Assembly (NCBI GenBank): GCA_964637845.1 | Contig: CAZWXI010000005.1 | Coordinates: 3,822-67,821 of the forward strand | DNA from: PGYU01 sp964637845 | GTDB taxonomy: Bacteria > Bacteroidota > Ignavibacteria > Kapaibacteriales > UBA2268 | Direction of reading: 5' to 3' | Length of the DNA: 64,000 bases | Shown here: positions 52,806 through 62,190 of the stretch, piece by piece | Position numbering within the stretch: the stretch's first letter is position 1 | How the letters are laid out: every line of letters starts with the position of its first letter | Program-made: the position numbers and the translations under genes | The notes under the pieces: generated by a model | Told to the model about the DNA's origin: nothing | The model's database searches: none | The model's input: the letters and a program-made list of their open reading frames with translations, nothing else

Positions 52806-54109
52806 TGCAAATCCAACATCACATCGGAAAAATATTTTGGACGGTTGCCGATAAGGCGGTATATATTTTGTATGGTCTAGTATATCTTGTTCAGGCATCC
52901 ATTATGGAACCATCTGAATTGGGTTTATTTGCATTACTTATTGCCCTAAATATTTGGATTTTTGTCATCACTGATTCTTTTGCGCTGCAGTTGGTAATTC
53001 AATTTGGTTTCAACGATGAATCTCGCAGTAAAGCTAATGCGTATGCACTAATTCTACATATTTCGATTGTGATGGTTTTGTCATCACTGATTATGTTGTT
53101 TTCTAATAATTTATCCACTCTATTTGATGAACATCGAATTAGTGAAATCGGTCAATTTTTACCACTTCTTGGACTATTGATGATTCCACGAACTTATGCA
53201 CAGAAACTCATGTTAAGAGATCATAAGATGTTTTTGATTTTTCTGACTGATGTAATCTTTTTCGGAATGATTTCTTACTATATCTTAGATGCAAGATTTA
53301 ATCAGCTAAATTTTGACTTTTATGATGCTATAAATGCTTATATGTGGGGAGCTGCTGCAAGCTCTTTTGTAGCCATAGTATTAATTGCTAAAGATATCAA
53401 GATGGGGTTAAGTGGAGAAATAACATTTAAAGAAATGATTAAGTTTAGTATTCCCATAACTTTAACTAATTTGCTTAATACTATTCCAAAGCATTTAGAT
53501 TTGTTTATTATCAAAATCTTTTTCGATTTACATTTTGTTGGACTATACCAAACAGCAAAAACTCTTTTTAGGTTTTTCGAGGAGGGTATCAACGGTGTAA
53601 ACGGTTTAGTTTACCCTGCCGCAGTAAGATTTCTTAAATCGAAAGATTTCACTTCATTTAAACAACTTTTGAATAAGTCATTATCATTTACTTTATTGAC
53701 TTTTGTCTTCTTATCTCTAATTTTGGTAAGCAGTCTTTTGGATGGGTTTATTGAATGGTTTTTAAGTTCAAAATATGCAGTATCCTTGGATTTGTTCAAA
53801 GTTATGTTGATTATGGCTATTTTGTTGCCTTTTACAATTTTTTATTTCCTTGTTATCGCAACTGGAAGAGTTAAATTATTGCTTACTAATACTATAATTT
53901 CTACCTTAATGAGTCTTTTAACCTACATAATCTTCGGAGTGATGGCGTTAAGTTATTTAATGCCTCTTGGATATGCCGTTTACTTATTCTCAATGACGTT
54001 ACTGAATTATCATCTTCTTAAAATGGAAGCAACTGCCAGCATTAAACCAAATGATTTACTCAGTGCGATTAACGATATAAAAAATTATCTGTATAAGAAA
54101 AGAAGATAA
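52805..54109 (+). CDS. Polysaccharide flippase-like protein (MOP superfamily, Wzx-type)
   Basis: The 434-residue protein has about twelve to fourteen membrane helices with the MOP (MVF) pattern and an early YILYGLVYLVQASIMEPSELGLFALLIAL. SIPITLTNLLNTIPKHLDLFIIKIFFDLHFVGLYQTAKTLF is typical of O-antigen flippases. It would move a lipid-linked glycan across the inner membrane. The start codon overlaps the previous stop by one base. It ends 4 bases from the convergent histidine-kinase gene. Its glycan partner genes are not in the window. Confidence 0.85.
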   Translation: MQIQHHIGKIFWTVADKAVYILYGLVYLVQASIMEPSELGLFALLIALNIWIFVITDSFALQLVIQFGFNDESRSKANAYALILHISIVMVLSSLIMLFSNNLSTLFDEHRISEIGQFLPLLGLLMIPRTYAQKLMLRDHKMFLIFLTDVIFFGMISYYILDARFNQLNFDFYDAINAYMWGAAASSFVAIVLIAKDIKMGLSGEITFKEMIKFSIPITLTNLLNTIPKHLDLFIIKIFFDLHFVGLYQTAKTLFRFFEEGINGVNGLVYPAAVRFLKSKDFTSFKQLLNKSLSFTLLTFVFLSLILVSSLLDGFIEWFLSSKYAVSLDLFKVMLIMAILLPFTIFYFLVIATGRVKLLLTNTIISTLMSLLTYIIFGVMALSYLMPLGYAVYLFSMTLLNYHLLKMEATASIKPNDLLSAINDIKNYLYKKRR

Positions 54110-54113
54110 TTGC

Positions 54114-55877
54114 CTAAATATTTGTCATTATCGGCAACAGTACAAGAAAGGTCGTACCACTACCTTGAGTACTTTGAACTCTTATGTGGCCATTAAGCTT
54201 TTTGACAGATTCGTTTACAACGGATAATCCTAATCCGGTCCCTGGCAAAACTCCAACGTTTGACGCTCTGTAAAACATTTCAAAAATTTGATGCTGTTCA
54301 TCTTCTGGAATGCCAATACCAAAATCTTGTACTTCAAATTGCACCGCACTATTTGTCTTTTTAGCAAAAACATTAATATGGCTTGTCGATGGAGAATATT
54401 TGACTGCATTAGTAAGCAAATTATTTAAAATATGCCATAAAAGCTTAGGGTCACTAAATATATAATCAATTTCTGATTGAATATTAACGACAAATTTGTG
54501 CGTAGTAGCATAAGTTTGCTTGATATCTTTTATCAGATTTTCGAAAAAGTTAGTAAGATTAACTTCTTGTAATTGTAATGGGATTTTATGAGCTTCACTA
54601 CGCCCAAGAAATGTTGTATTATCCAGCAAATCAGTCAATTTATCAACAGAGTGTAGAATTTTCTCTATTTGTCTTTTGAGTTCCAATTGTGTGAATCTCT
54701 CATAATAACGTTCAATTAATTGCGATGAACTTTTAATCACGGTTAGTGGGGTTCGGAATTCATGTGAAACCATGTTGACAAAACGCATTTTCATCTCTCC
54801 GAGTTCTTTTTCCTGGAGGAACAATCTTCTCAATTCTTGCTCAACTTTTTCGCGTTCAGAAATTTCCAATTTCAATTTTTTTATTAACAGTTCCAAGTCT
54901 TCAGTTCTTTCTTTAACCTTTAGCTCTAAAATTTCATTTGTATCTTTTAGTGCATTTTCGTATTGCTTTCTTTCGGAAATATCAACAAAACTTTCGATGA
55001 TAAGTTCCTTGTTCCCGGATTTAATTTGAGTCGTTTTACGTATTATCGGTATATAGTTCCCTGATGAATCCGTGAGGACAGTTTCAAACATATAGGATTC
55101 TTTGGAAATCCTTTCTGCATCTTCAATGAACTCTGGACTTTCTGACAAATAGCTTGACACGTCTTTTTCAAATAATTCTTCCTGAGTTAATCCTATTAAA
55201 TCTTGGGCAATAGGATTTGCCTGAATAATTCTATTATTCGAATTATCAACTATAAGAATTCCTGTCAATACAGAATCAATGACAGTTCTTAATTCTCTTT
55301 GGCTTTGCTTTAAATCTATTGTTCTTGCATATATTTTTTGTTCTAAGATAGCTTTTGTATTTTCAAGGTCCCTTAGTATATTCAATGATTGGATATCAGA
55401 GGCAAACATACCTGCGTATAATACTTTGAATTTATAGAGTATCTGATTGATTTCTTTCTCAGGATTTGTCACAATGATAAAAACAATTCCGATTACCGAA
55501 CGAGAAGTTTTCAGCGGAATCATCAAAACATTATTCATAGTAAATAATTTTTCCTTCAATTCAAATTCACACACATTTCCCGTGCTGAGAACCTCACCGA
55601 CAATGCCCTCATGTATTGTTATATCAGCAATCTTTGTAAAAGCCTTTTCTGCGTCAGCGGGCAATGATAGTTTAAATTCAAGAGCCAAGCTATGAGGTGA
55701 AATCAAAAAAAGAGCTACAGAATGTGAGCAGGGTAATTTTTGAAAGACCTTGAGACCTTCGAGTAAAATCTCATGTGAGGTCGTTGCTTTCGTTTTAAAA
55801 TTAATATATTCTTCAGTTGCTTGGAAAAACTCTTTCCAGTCTCCACGAAAAAAATCATCTATATAATCAGTTTTCAT
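54114..55877 (-). CDS. GAF-PAS sensor histidine kinase
   Basis: The 587-residue protein has no membrane helix. Residues ~25-170 look like a GAF domain (IHEGIVGEVLSTGNV). A PAS domain follows at ~195-305 (VIDSVLTGILIVDNSNNRIIQANPIAQDLIGLTQEELF), flanked by coiled coils. The HisKA box is MVSHEFRTPL with His372 as phospho-acceptor. HATPase motifs are NLLTNAVKYSPS, DFGIGIPEDE and GTGLGLSVV. No response regulator is encoded nearby. It is the last gene of the rng operon, 5 bases after the HDOD gene, which suggests they share a pathway. Confidence 0.94.
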   Translation of the reverse strand: MKTDYIDDFFRGDWKEFFQATEEYINFKTKATTSHEILLEGLKVFQKLPCSHSVALFLISPHSLALEFKLSLPADAEKAFTKIADITIHEGIVGEVLSTGNVCEFELKEKLFTMNNVLMIPLKTSRSVIGIVFIIVTNPEKEINQILYKFKVLYAGMFASDIQSLNILRDLENTKAILEQKIYARTIDLKQSQRELRTVIDSVLTGILIVDNSNNRIIQANPIAQDLIGLTQEELFEKDVSSYLSESPEFIEDAERISKESYMFETVLTDSSGNYIPIIRKTTQIKSGNKELIIESFVDISERKQYENALKDTNEILELKVKERTEDLELLIKKLKLEISEREKVEQELRRLFLQEKELGEMKMRFVNMVSHEFRTPLTVIKSSSQLIERYYERFTQLELKRQIEKILHSVDKLTDLLDNTTFLGRSEAHKIPLQLQEVNLTNFFENLIKDIKQTYATTHKFVVNIQSEIDYIFSDPKLLWHILNNLLTNAVKYSPSTSHINVFAKKTNSAVQFEVQDFGIGIPEDEQHQIFEMFYRASNVGVLPGTGLGLSVVNESVKKLNGHIRVQSTQGSGTTFLVLLPIMTNI

Positions 55878-55882
55878 CCAGA

Positions 55883-56749
55883 TTAATTTCTAAGTCTTAA
55901 CAAAAGTCCTTCGGACTCATTATATTCAGTCACTATTCTTTCAACATTGTAAGTGAAAAAGTTCGTTGGAAGTACTAATTTTTCCCACAAATCGAAATTT
56001 GGCTCAGGCACGATACTCTCCCATGAATATCCCATTCCGTACATGTTGGCAGCTATATTCGCTACATGAACTGATGCTATAAGATGATCGAACTCGTCAC
56101 CGGTAAAGCCGTTTGTATGGTATCGTATTGTTTGCCTGATTGAAGCGGGTAATCGCCATTTATCCGCAAGCATTTCTCCAATAACGGTGTGTGTTATGCC
56201 TAATAATTTCAATTCAGCTTCTCGAACGGTTAGTTTGAAGTCAACTGAAAAATCTATAACTTTTGCGTATTCTATAGGTAATATCTTTAAAAAAACGAGC
56301 TTACCCAAGTCATGCAAAACTCCTGCAAGGAAATAGTTCTCTAAATTTCTGATTCCAGATGATTTACCAATTAGCCTTGTGATTATTCCGACTCCGATTG
56401 AATGTTTCCATAAGTCAACGGGATTTATTTCATGTTTTGATTCAAGTGAATCAAATAGTCTTAATATTGTTAATGCTGTAACCAGATTTTTTACTTCATC
56501 GAATCCTATATACAAAATCGCTTGAGATATTGTGCTGATTCGACCTTGAAAGCCATAGATAGCCGAATTGGCAACTTTGAGCAATTTAGAAGCAGATGCT
56601 TGGTCTTGTGATAATAGTGAAGCTAATTCATACGTTGTCGTTCGCGGATTTTCCATCAAATCCATTAGTGTTGAATAAATTGTGGGCAATGTAGGGAACT
56701 CGTCAATTTTTCTTAGTATATCATTTATATTGATGATTTGTTTATTCAT
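55883..56749 (-). CDS. HDOD-domain signalling protein
   Basis: The 288-residue protein is an HDOD domain, a helical relative of HD phosphohydrolases: FPTLPTIYSTLMDLMENPRTTTYELASLLSQDQASASKLLKVANSAIYGFQ, LDSL...WKHSIGVGIITRLIG, AGVLHDLGKLVFL and DHLIASVHVANIAAN. The HD pair is retained in LHDLGK, unlike many HDOD proteins. No GYP motif is seen, so c-di-GMP hydrolysis is not claimed. It overlaps the upstream DUF3391-like gene by 4 bases. Together they recall a split HD-GYP protein. Confidence 0.9.
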   Translation of the reverse strand: MNKQIININDILRKIDEFPTLPTIYSTLMDLMENPRTTTYELASLLSQDQASASKLLKVANSAIYGFQGRISTISQAILYIGFDEVKNLVTALTILRLFDSLESKHEINPVDLWKHSIGVGIITRLIGKSSGIRNLENYFLAGVLHDLGKLVFLKILPIEYAKVIDFSVDFKLTVREAELKLLGITHTVIGEMLADKWRLPASIRQTIRYHTNGFTGDEFDHLIASVHVANIAANMYGMGYSWESIVPEPNFDLWEKLVLPTNFFTYNVERIVTEYNESEGLLLRLRN

Positions 56750-57072
56750 GATTTATTATAATATTCAGTTGCTAATAGCAGTACCGCAGAATCGAATAAA
56801 TCGCGTTCAATTCCGTTTCTTGGATGCCAAATCATTCTCTTTTCGAGCTTCTCAGCACATATTTCCAAGATTTCGCGGCTTATTTCAATCTGTTTTTCAA
56901 TTTCATCAGATTTGATATATAAAGTTCTAATGTTCCATGTACGAAGTATTTTGATTTTTTCTTCCGTTAAGGTCATTCCAGCCGCTAGCAAAGTCTGATT
57001 GTAACTATTTAGAACCGGTTCTGCTAAAATCATTCCGGGTGTTACATCTTCCAATTTTACAGTTTTGCTCAT
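56746..57072 (-). CDS. DUF3391-like small protein
   Basis: The 108-residue protein resembles the N-terminal domain that precedes HD-GYP domains (DUF3391 type): LEDVTPGMILAEPVLNSYNQTLLAAGMTLTEEKIKILRTWNIRTLYI, with the conserved pattern PGM-LA-V-N---LL--G--L----I--L--W-I. A helical tail follows. It is separate from any HD domain but overlaps the HDOD gene by 4 bases and the surE gene upstream by 4. A role as a regulatory partner of the HDOD protein is an inference. Confidence 0.75.
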   Translation of the reverse strand: MSKTVKLEDVTPGMILAEPVLNSYNQTLLAAGMTLTEEKIKILRTWNIRTLYIKSDEIEKQIEISREILEICAEKLEKRMIWHPRNGIERDLFDSAVLLLATEYYNKS

Positions 57073-57848
57073 CTTGTCTTTAAATTTTCTACGAATTTAA
57101 TCTTTTTTATCGTATCTGCATCATCAAACAGTATTTTTAATGGAGTAACAGACACATAGCCGTCATCAATAGCTGTATCGTCAGTTTCGGGGTCATGAGT
57201 GGAACTTATATAATCACCCGCAAACCAATAATATTCATTGCCGAAAGGGTCGTGTCTTTTCTCGAACCAGTCGTTCCAATAGGATTTTGCCAATCTTGTT
57301 ACCCTTATACCATTTAATTTTTTATGGTCTATACTTGGGATGTTGACATTTAGCAGTATTTTATTGTCCCAATGCCTACTGACAACGCTTTCTATTATCA
57401 TCTCCGCGTAAGACTGTGCATCTCGCAGCGGTACGTTTAAGCTATGAGAAGTGATTGAAAATGCAATTGAATTTATACCCGCCATAACGCCTTCAATCGC
57501 CGCGGCAACAGTTCCGGAATACATCACATTGATTGAAGTGTTTTTGCCGTGATTGATACCCGATAATATCAAATCAGGTTTCTCTTCCAAAAGTGTAGTT
57601 AATGCAATTTTTACGCAATCTGCAGGCGTTCCGTCAACAGCATAACCGAAAAACTCCCTGTTCTTATAAAACTTATGCACTTTAATCGGGCGATTAATCG
57701 TCAAAGCACTGCTTACGGCACTTTGCTGTCTGTCGGGTGCGAAAACAGTCACTTCTCCAAAATTTGATGCGGTTTGAGCTAATGCTTCGATGCCGGGAGA
57801 ATTGATACCGTCATCGTTAGTAATTAATATATTAAGTTTCTTTTCCAC
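57069..57848 (-). CDS. surE: 5'/3'-nucleotidase SurE
   Basis: The 259-residue metal-dependent phosphatase hydrolyses nucleoside monophosphates and helps in stationary-phase survival. LITNDDGINSPGI at residues 8-20 holds the metal ligands. Other hallmarks: VFAPDRQQSAVSSALTI, VDGTPADCVKIAL, DLILSGINHGKNTSINVMYSGTVAAAIEG and LLNVNIPS. Start codon GTG, 2 bases after rseP. Next gene overlaps by 4 bases. Confidence 0.97.
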   Translation of the reverse strand: MEKKLNILITNDDGINSPGIEALAQTASNFGEVTVFAPDRQQSAVSSALTINRPIKVHKFYKNREFFGYAVDGTPADCVKIALTTLLEEKPDLILSGINHGKNTSINVMYSGTVAAAIEGVMAGINSIAFSITSHSLNVPLRDAQSYAEMIIESVVSRHWDNKILLNVNIPSIDHKKLNGIRVTRLAKSYWNDWFEKRHDPFGNEYYWFAGDYISSTHDPETDDTAIDDGYVSVTPLKILFDDADTIKKIKFVENLKTR

Positions 57849-57850
57849 AA

Positions 57851-59218
57851 TTATTTAATTAATCTCGTGATGTCGTTAAACAAAACAAATGCCATGAAAA
57901 GCAGTAAAATGATTATTCCGCCTTGCTGGAAAGCTATTTTTACACGAGTTGACAACTCTCTGCGAGTGATACCTTCAATCATTACAAAAACTATATGCCC
58001 ACCGTCCAATGCCGGAAAAGGTAGAATATTCATAAATGCAAGTGAAATAGAAAGCAAGGCAAGAAATCTCAAGAAACTTTCTAAACCACGATTGGCTTGT
58101 TCGCCAGCCATGTCCATAATTAATACGGGACCTGCCACTGATTCTCGGAAAGATAAATTGCCTTTAATAATTTGTTGTATTGAGCTTAAAAGCAGGTTAA
58201 CAGAGGCAATACTTTCGTGAAAGCCGATACTTGCCGACTCAATCAAACCATAACTTATAGTAGAAAATGGACCATAGCCGAGTTGGACACCAATCATGCC
58301 ATTTTCGTCAGTGCTAAGCGAATCAGCAATGAGCAAATCGCCTCTTTTACGAACTAATTTGACCTTCTTGCCAATACTTTTTTTCAATTCTTCCTGAAGT
58401 ATATTGAATCCATTTATGTCAATATCGTTTATAGCAATCAATGTATCCCCGGGTAATATTCCAGCATTATATGCAGGTTGTCTGGGAAGCACCTTCTCGA
58501 TATAAACAAAGATTCCTCCGGGTGATAATCCGATTGATTCTTTATTTGCCAATGCTTTTAGAATTTTTGTTCCGTCGGCTTTTATCGTAGTTTGTTCGTT
58601 GTCACGAACCAAGAGTATTTCTATCTCTTTGCCAAATTCTTTAAAGGTAATTGCTTCGATAAAATCACTCCAAGAATTAACTAGTGACGAATTAACTTCT
58701 AGGATTTTGTCGTCAGTCTTAATGCCCATTTTTTCACCAATGCTACCCGATTCAACTTTGCCGATTATCGTTGTAGAAATAACTGATTTGCCGTATGAAA
58801 ATGTTACGAAAGCAAATACGATAACTGCCAAAAGTAAATTCATCAATACACCTGCACTCAACACGAATAATTTAGCCAATGTTCCTTTTGCTCTGAACTC
58901 CCATGGTGCTGCATGGCTTGATACAAATTTAGTATCGAAACTTTCGTCCACCATACCCGCGATTTTGACATAGCCACCGATAGGAAAGGCCGCTATTCGA
59001 TAATCTGTGTTGCCTTGCAGGTCAAAATTATCAGGTAAACTACCAGTTGTAAATCCGTTTATTTTATTCCAACCAAATAGCCTTTTGCCCATTCCGATAC
59101 AAAAGATATCTGCTCGCATACCTGTAAGTCTCGCCGCAATAAAATGACCAAATTCATGAACGGCTACCAAAATGCCTATTACTATGATAAAATAGAATAT
59201 ATTTGAAATAATTTCCAT
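57851..59218 (-). CDS. rseP: RIP metalloprotease RseP
   Basis: The 455-residue inner-membrane site-2 protease has HEFGH at residues 21-25 (zinc ligands and catalytic Glu) in the first helix. Two PDZ-like regions follow in the periplasm (IIGKVESGSIGEKMGIKTDDKILEVN and VLPRQPAYNAGILPGDTLIAIND). The LDG motif lies in FMNILPFPALDGGHIVFVMIE near the C-terminus. It cleaves membrane-bound anti-sigma factors and signal-peptide remnants. It follows dxr by 5 bases, an order common in bacteria. Confidence 0.97.
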   Translation of the reverse strand: MEIISNIFYFIIVIGILVAVHEFGHFIAARLTGMRADIFCIGMGKRLFGWNKINGFTTGSLPDNFDLQGNTDYRIAAFPIGGYVKIAGMVDESFDTKFVSSHAAPWEFRAKGTLAKLFVLSAGVLMNLLLAVIVFAFVTFSYGKSVISTTIIGKVESGSIGEKMGIKTDDKILEVNSSLVNSWSDFIEAITFKEFGKEIEILLVRDNEQTTIKADGTKILKALANKESIGLSPGGIFVYIEKVLPRQPAYNAGILPGDTLIAINDIDINGFNILQEELKKSIGKKVKLVRKRGDLLIADSLSTDENGMIGVQLGYGPFSTISYGLIESASIGFHESIASVNLLLSSIQQIIKGNLSFRESVAGPVLIMDMAGEQANRGLESFLRFLALLSISLAFMNILPFPALDGGHIVFVMIEGITRRELSTRVKIAFQQGGIIILLLFMAFVLFNDITRLIK

Positions 59219-59223
59219 ATCTT

Positions 59224-60384
59224 TTAATATAAATTGTCAATAATTTCTTTTGATTTAATACGCGAAATTTTGTCTATTTCGCCGATATCGTCAAGCGAAG
59301 GGTTGGGAATAAATTCAATTGAATTAATAGTTCTCGAAATTACTTCCGGAATATCTATGAATCGTATCTTCCCTCCTAAAAAATGGCTAACGCACACTTC
59401 GTTTGAAGCATTTAGTACTGCAGGCACGTTGCCTCCAGATTCAAGAGCATCATAAGCCATAAATAGGCAAGGATACCTATTTTTATCGGGTTGCCAAAAG
59501 TCGAAACTGCCTAAAGTCTTGAAATTAAGTCTTGGAAAATCGTTTACCATTCTTTCAGGGTAGAATAATGCATAAGATATCGGTATTCGCATATCAGGCA
59601 AACCAAGTTGTGCCTTGATGGAGGCATCTTTAAATTGTACAAATGAGTGTATGATGGATTGCGGATGAATTACTACCTCAATCCTATCTCTTTGCAAGCC
59701 GAAAAGCCAGTGTGCCTCGATTACTTCAAATCCTTTGTTCATCATAGTTGCTGAATCAATCGTAATCTTATTACCCATACTCCAATTTGGATGATTTAGT
59801 GCCTGTTCGACCGAAATTGAAGCAAATTCCTGTAAAGGCAACTTCCTGAAAGGTCCTCCCGAAGCGGTTAGGATTATTTTCTCGATATCATCGGTAGATT
59901 CCCCAGCAAGACACTGCAATATGGCGTTATGTTCGCTGTCAACTGCAATTATTTTCGCGCCGGTTTTTGAAGCTATATCAACCATAATACCACCAGCAAC
60001 AACAAGTGTTTCTTTGTTTGCAAGAGCAACGTTAATACCGCTTTCCAATGCGGCGACAGTCGGTAATACACCACTATATCCGACTAGTGCCGATACTACC
60101 AAATCATTGTCTCTATTGCTCGCAACATTAATTAAAGCATCTTTCCCGCAGATTATTTCGCAGCTTTGGTGACTGAAATTTCGTATGAATTCGTAATATG
60201 ACTCCTCTTTTACTATCACAACTGTCTTAGGATGGAATCGGTCAATTTGCTCGCTTAATACACATAGATTATTATTGGCAGTTATACAAAGTATCTCAAA
60301 ATGTTCGGGAACCTTCGAAATTACATCGAGAGTTTGCACACCTATCGAACCGGTTGAACCAAGTATTGTTACTTTTTTCTTCAA
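59224..60384 (-). CDS. dxr: 1-deoxy-D-xylulose 5-phosphate reductoisomerase
   Basis: The 386-residue enzyme converts DXP to MEP in isoprenoid synthesis, using NADPH. TILGSTGSIGVQTLDV is the NADPH-binding start, ALANKETLVVAGG and VDSEHNAILQCLAGE hold metal and substrate residues, and TASGGPFR, HPNWSMGNKITIDSATMMNKGFE and AHWLFG complete the family signature. The start is a TTG codon, 10 bases after the rng stop; no in-frame ATG fits the family's N-terminus. Isoprenoid supply links to undecaprenyl phosphate and so to uppP. Confidence 0.97.
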   Translation of the reverse strand: MKKKVTILGSTGSIGVQTLDVISKVPEHFEILCITANNNLCVLSEQIDRFHPKTVVIVKEESYYEFIRNFSHQSCEIICGKDALINVASNRDNDLVVSALVGYSGVLPTVAALESGINVALANKETLVVAGGIMVDIASKTGAKIIAVDSEHNAILQCLAGESTDDIEKIILTASGGPFRKLPLQEFASISVEQALNHPNWSMGNKITIDSATMMNKGFEVIEAHWLFGLQRDRIEVVIHPQSIIHSFVQFKDASIKAQLGLPDMRIPISYALFYPERMVNDFPRLNFKTLGSFDFWQPDKNRYPCLFMAYDALESGGNVPAVLNASNEVCVSHFLGGKIRFIDIPEVISRTINSIEFIPNPSLDDIGEIDKISRIKSKEIIDNLY

Positions 60385-60394
60385 AACCTAATTT

Positions 60395-62035
60395 TTAAAA
60401 ATCGTTTGTAATATCTTTATTTTGACGTACAGATAAGAACTTAAATTGGTCACTCGGAACGTTTTCATTTTGTTGTACTTTTATTTTTAAAAAGTATTTT
60501 ATCATGAATTTTGAAACTATCGAAATAGTTCCGTCAGTGATGTATTCAGCTATTGATGGGTGCAGTTGTAATATGATCCTGAACTCATTCGATTTTTTTC
60601 GAAAATTCCTGAGCCACCGCTCGATTTCATTCACAAGGACAGTTTTTGACGTAATTCTGCCAATTCCTTTACAAGTAGGACATATCTCGGTGATTTTTTC
60701 TACTATATTAAGATTTATCCGTTGACGAGTAATTTGCATCAGTCCTAATTGAGTTAAGGGATAAACTATAGTTTTTGCCCTATCTCGGGTTAACTCCTTT
60801 TTCATTTCGTTTACGAGCTTTTTGCGATTGTTGTCATCGCCCATATCGATAAAATCTATAACTATCATACCTCCGAGGTCACGTAACCTGATTTGCCGAG
60901 CAATTATTCTGCAAGCTTCAATATTTGTTTTAAATGAATTCTTTTCTTGATCTTTTTCGAAAGCTCTGCCGGAGTTTACGTCTATTACGGTCATTGCTTC
61001 GGTTTGCTCTATTACGATATCGCCTCCACCATGGAGATTGACTTTTCTTTTATAGCTGCGTAGTAATTCTTTTTCAATGTTAAACTCTTCAAAAATGCCG
61101 GTATTTCCCTCATACAACTCAACGCGATTTTCAAGGTGAGGTGATACTTTTTTTATGTAAGATGTTATTTCCTTGAATAGCTTTTTTGAATCAACCACCA
61201 CACGTTGGACATTCGATGTGAACAAATCGCGTACTATACTCGTTGCCATTTGCATGTCTTGGTAAATCAAGGAGGATAGAGTGCTTTGCTTTATTTTTGT
61301 ATCAATTTCAGACCACATTTCTTTTAACTCAAGCCAATCTCTCTTTAACTCTTCTTCAGTCTTATCTACTGACGCAGTTCGAATAATACAACCGTATTCA
61401 CTTCCGAGGAAGTTTTTGACAAGCGAGCGCAACCTTTTGCGTTCCTGATACGAAGCAATTTTTCGAGATACGCCTATCATTTTTTCGTATGGCATAAGTA
61501 CAAGATACCTACCGGGAATCGCAATTTTGCTTGTTACTTTAACACCTTTGTTGTGATATGCTTCTCGTGTAATTTGAACAACGACACTTTTACCTTCCAC
61601 TAAATTAATCTTAACTTCGCCCGACCTACGAGTTGTGAATATTGCCAGATTATCGCCTGCTTTATTGCTTTCTTCCGAGTGAGTTTCCTGTTTTTTGCTT
61701 TTTTGAGACCGAGATTTGCCCTTTATCTTCTTTTTTTCGCTCTCATCGGGTATTTGCTTTGTCAGTTCCTCGGAATCTTCTTCTTCGGTGATGACCGTTT
61801 TTTCGAGAGAATCTTCGGCGTCTGAAAAATGGAGGAATGCGTCTTGTTTCATCCCTATATCAATAAATGCCGCATTGAGAGCAGGAACGACTTTATTGAC
61901 TCGACCATAGTAGATGTTTCCGATTACTCTTTCCTTATTCGGCATTTCGATGAAGAATTCCGCTAATTCTCCATCCTCCAAAATTGCGACCCTGACTTCA
62001 TTAATCGCCGAATGTATTATTATCTCTCTTTTCAT
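60395..62035 (-). CDS. rng: Ribonuclease G/E family endoribonuclease
   Basis: The 546-residue protein has the RNase G start KREIIIHSAINEVRVAILEDGELAEFF, an S1 domain (GNIYYGRVNKVVPALNAAFIDIG), the catalytic DNase-I-like region with Asp motifs (TVIDVNSGRAF and MIVIDFIDMGDDNN) and the zinc-link CPTCKG. It trims rRNA and decays mRNA. The S1 domain is interrupted by a ~45-residue charged low-complexity insert (residues ~83-128, Glu/Lys/Ser). A TATATTTG promoter motif at 62058-62065 lies 23 bases upstream, just after the SRP RNA terminator. It is the first gene of a seven-gene operon. Confidence 0.95.
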   Translation of the reverse strand: MKREIIIHSAINEVRVAILEDGELAEFFIEMPNKERVIGNIYYGRVNKVVPALNAAFIDIGMKQDAFLHFSDAEDSLEKTVITEEEDSEELTKQIPDESEKKKIKGKSRSQKSKKQETHSEESNKAGDNLAIFTTRRSGEVKINLVEGKSVVVQITREAYHNKGVKVTSKIAIPGRYLVLMPYEKMIGVSRKIASYQERKRLRSLVKNFLGSEYGCIIRTASVDKTEEELKRDWLELKEMWSEIDTKIKQSTLSSLIYQDMQMATSIVRDLFTSNVQRVVVDSKKLFKEITSYIKKVSPHLENRVELYEGNTGIFEEFNIEKELLRSYKRKVNLHGGGDIVIEQTEAMTVIDVNSGRAFEKDQEKNSFKTNIEACRIIARQIRLRDLGGMIVIDFIDMGDDNNRKKLVNEMKKELTRDRAKTIVYPLTQLGLMQITRQRINLNIVEKITEICPTCKGIGRITSKTVLVNEIERWLRNFRKKSNEFRIILQLHPSIAEYITDGTISIVSKFMIKYFLKIKVQQNENVPSDQFKFLSVRQNKDITNDF

Positions 62036-62057
62036 TAAAGCAAATAATCTTAAATTT

Positions 62058-62065
62058 CAAATATA
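62058..62065 (-). promoter_or_regulatory. -7 promoter element of the rng operon
   Basis: Minus-strand TATATTTG matches TAnnTTTG and is 23 bases upstream of the rng ATG, in the 53-base gap after the SRP RNA. Confidence 0.5.
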
Positions 62066-62080
62066 CGGAAAAACCATTTC

Positions 62081-62088
62081 AAAAAAAA
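62081..62088 (-). terminator. Terminator T-run after SRP RNA
   Basis: Eight T residues on the minus strand directly follow the closing helix of the SRP RNA. The nearby rng promoter motif (62058-62065) restarts transcription. Confidence 0.6.
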
Positions 62089-62186
62089 GAGACCAAGCAC
62101 TGATGCACCCTAAGAACAAACTGACCGCTGCTTCCTTCCGAACCTGACGGAATTGGGCTTGTCTTAGCCACACAGGACTTGGTCCT
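62089..62186 (-). ncRNA. ffs: SRP RNA, small bacterial (4.5S) type
   Basis: On the minus strand the conserved Ffh-binding core runs from 62148 to 62127 (GTCAGG...GGAAGGAAGCAGC). The ends pair: GACCAAG at 62184-62178 with CTTGGTC at 62097-62091. A run of eight T at 62088-62081 follows at once, so the closing helix also serves as an intrinsic terminator. Length is about 98 bases. A complete promoter lies upstream. It is the RNA of the signal recognition particle, which targets membrane proteins to SecYEG. Confidence 0.95.
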
Positions 62187-62190
62187 ATGG

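Noticed and set aside
61914..62147. 77-codon plus-strand frame across the rng start and SRP RNA
   Set aside because: It covers the SRP RNA core and antisense rng sequence and has no homology.
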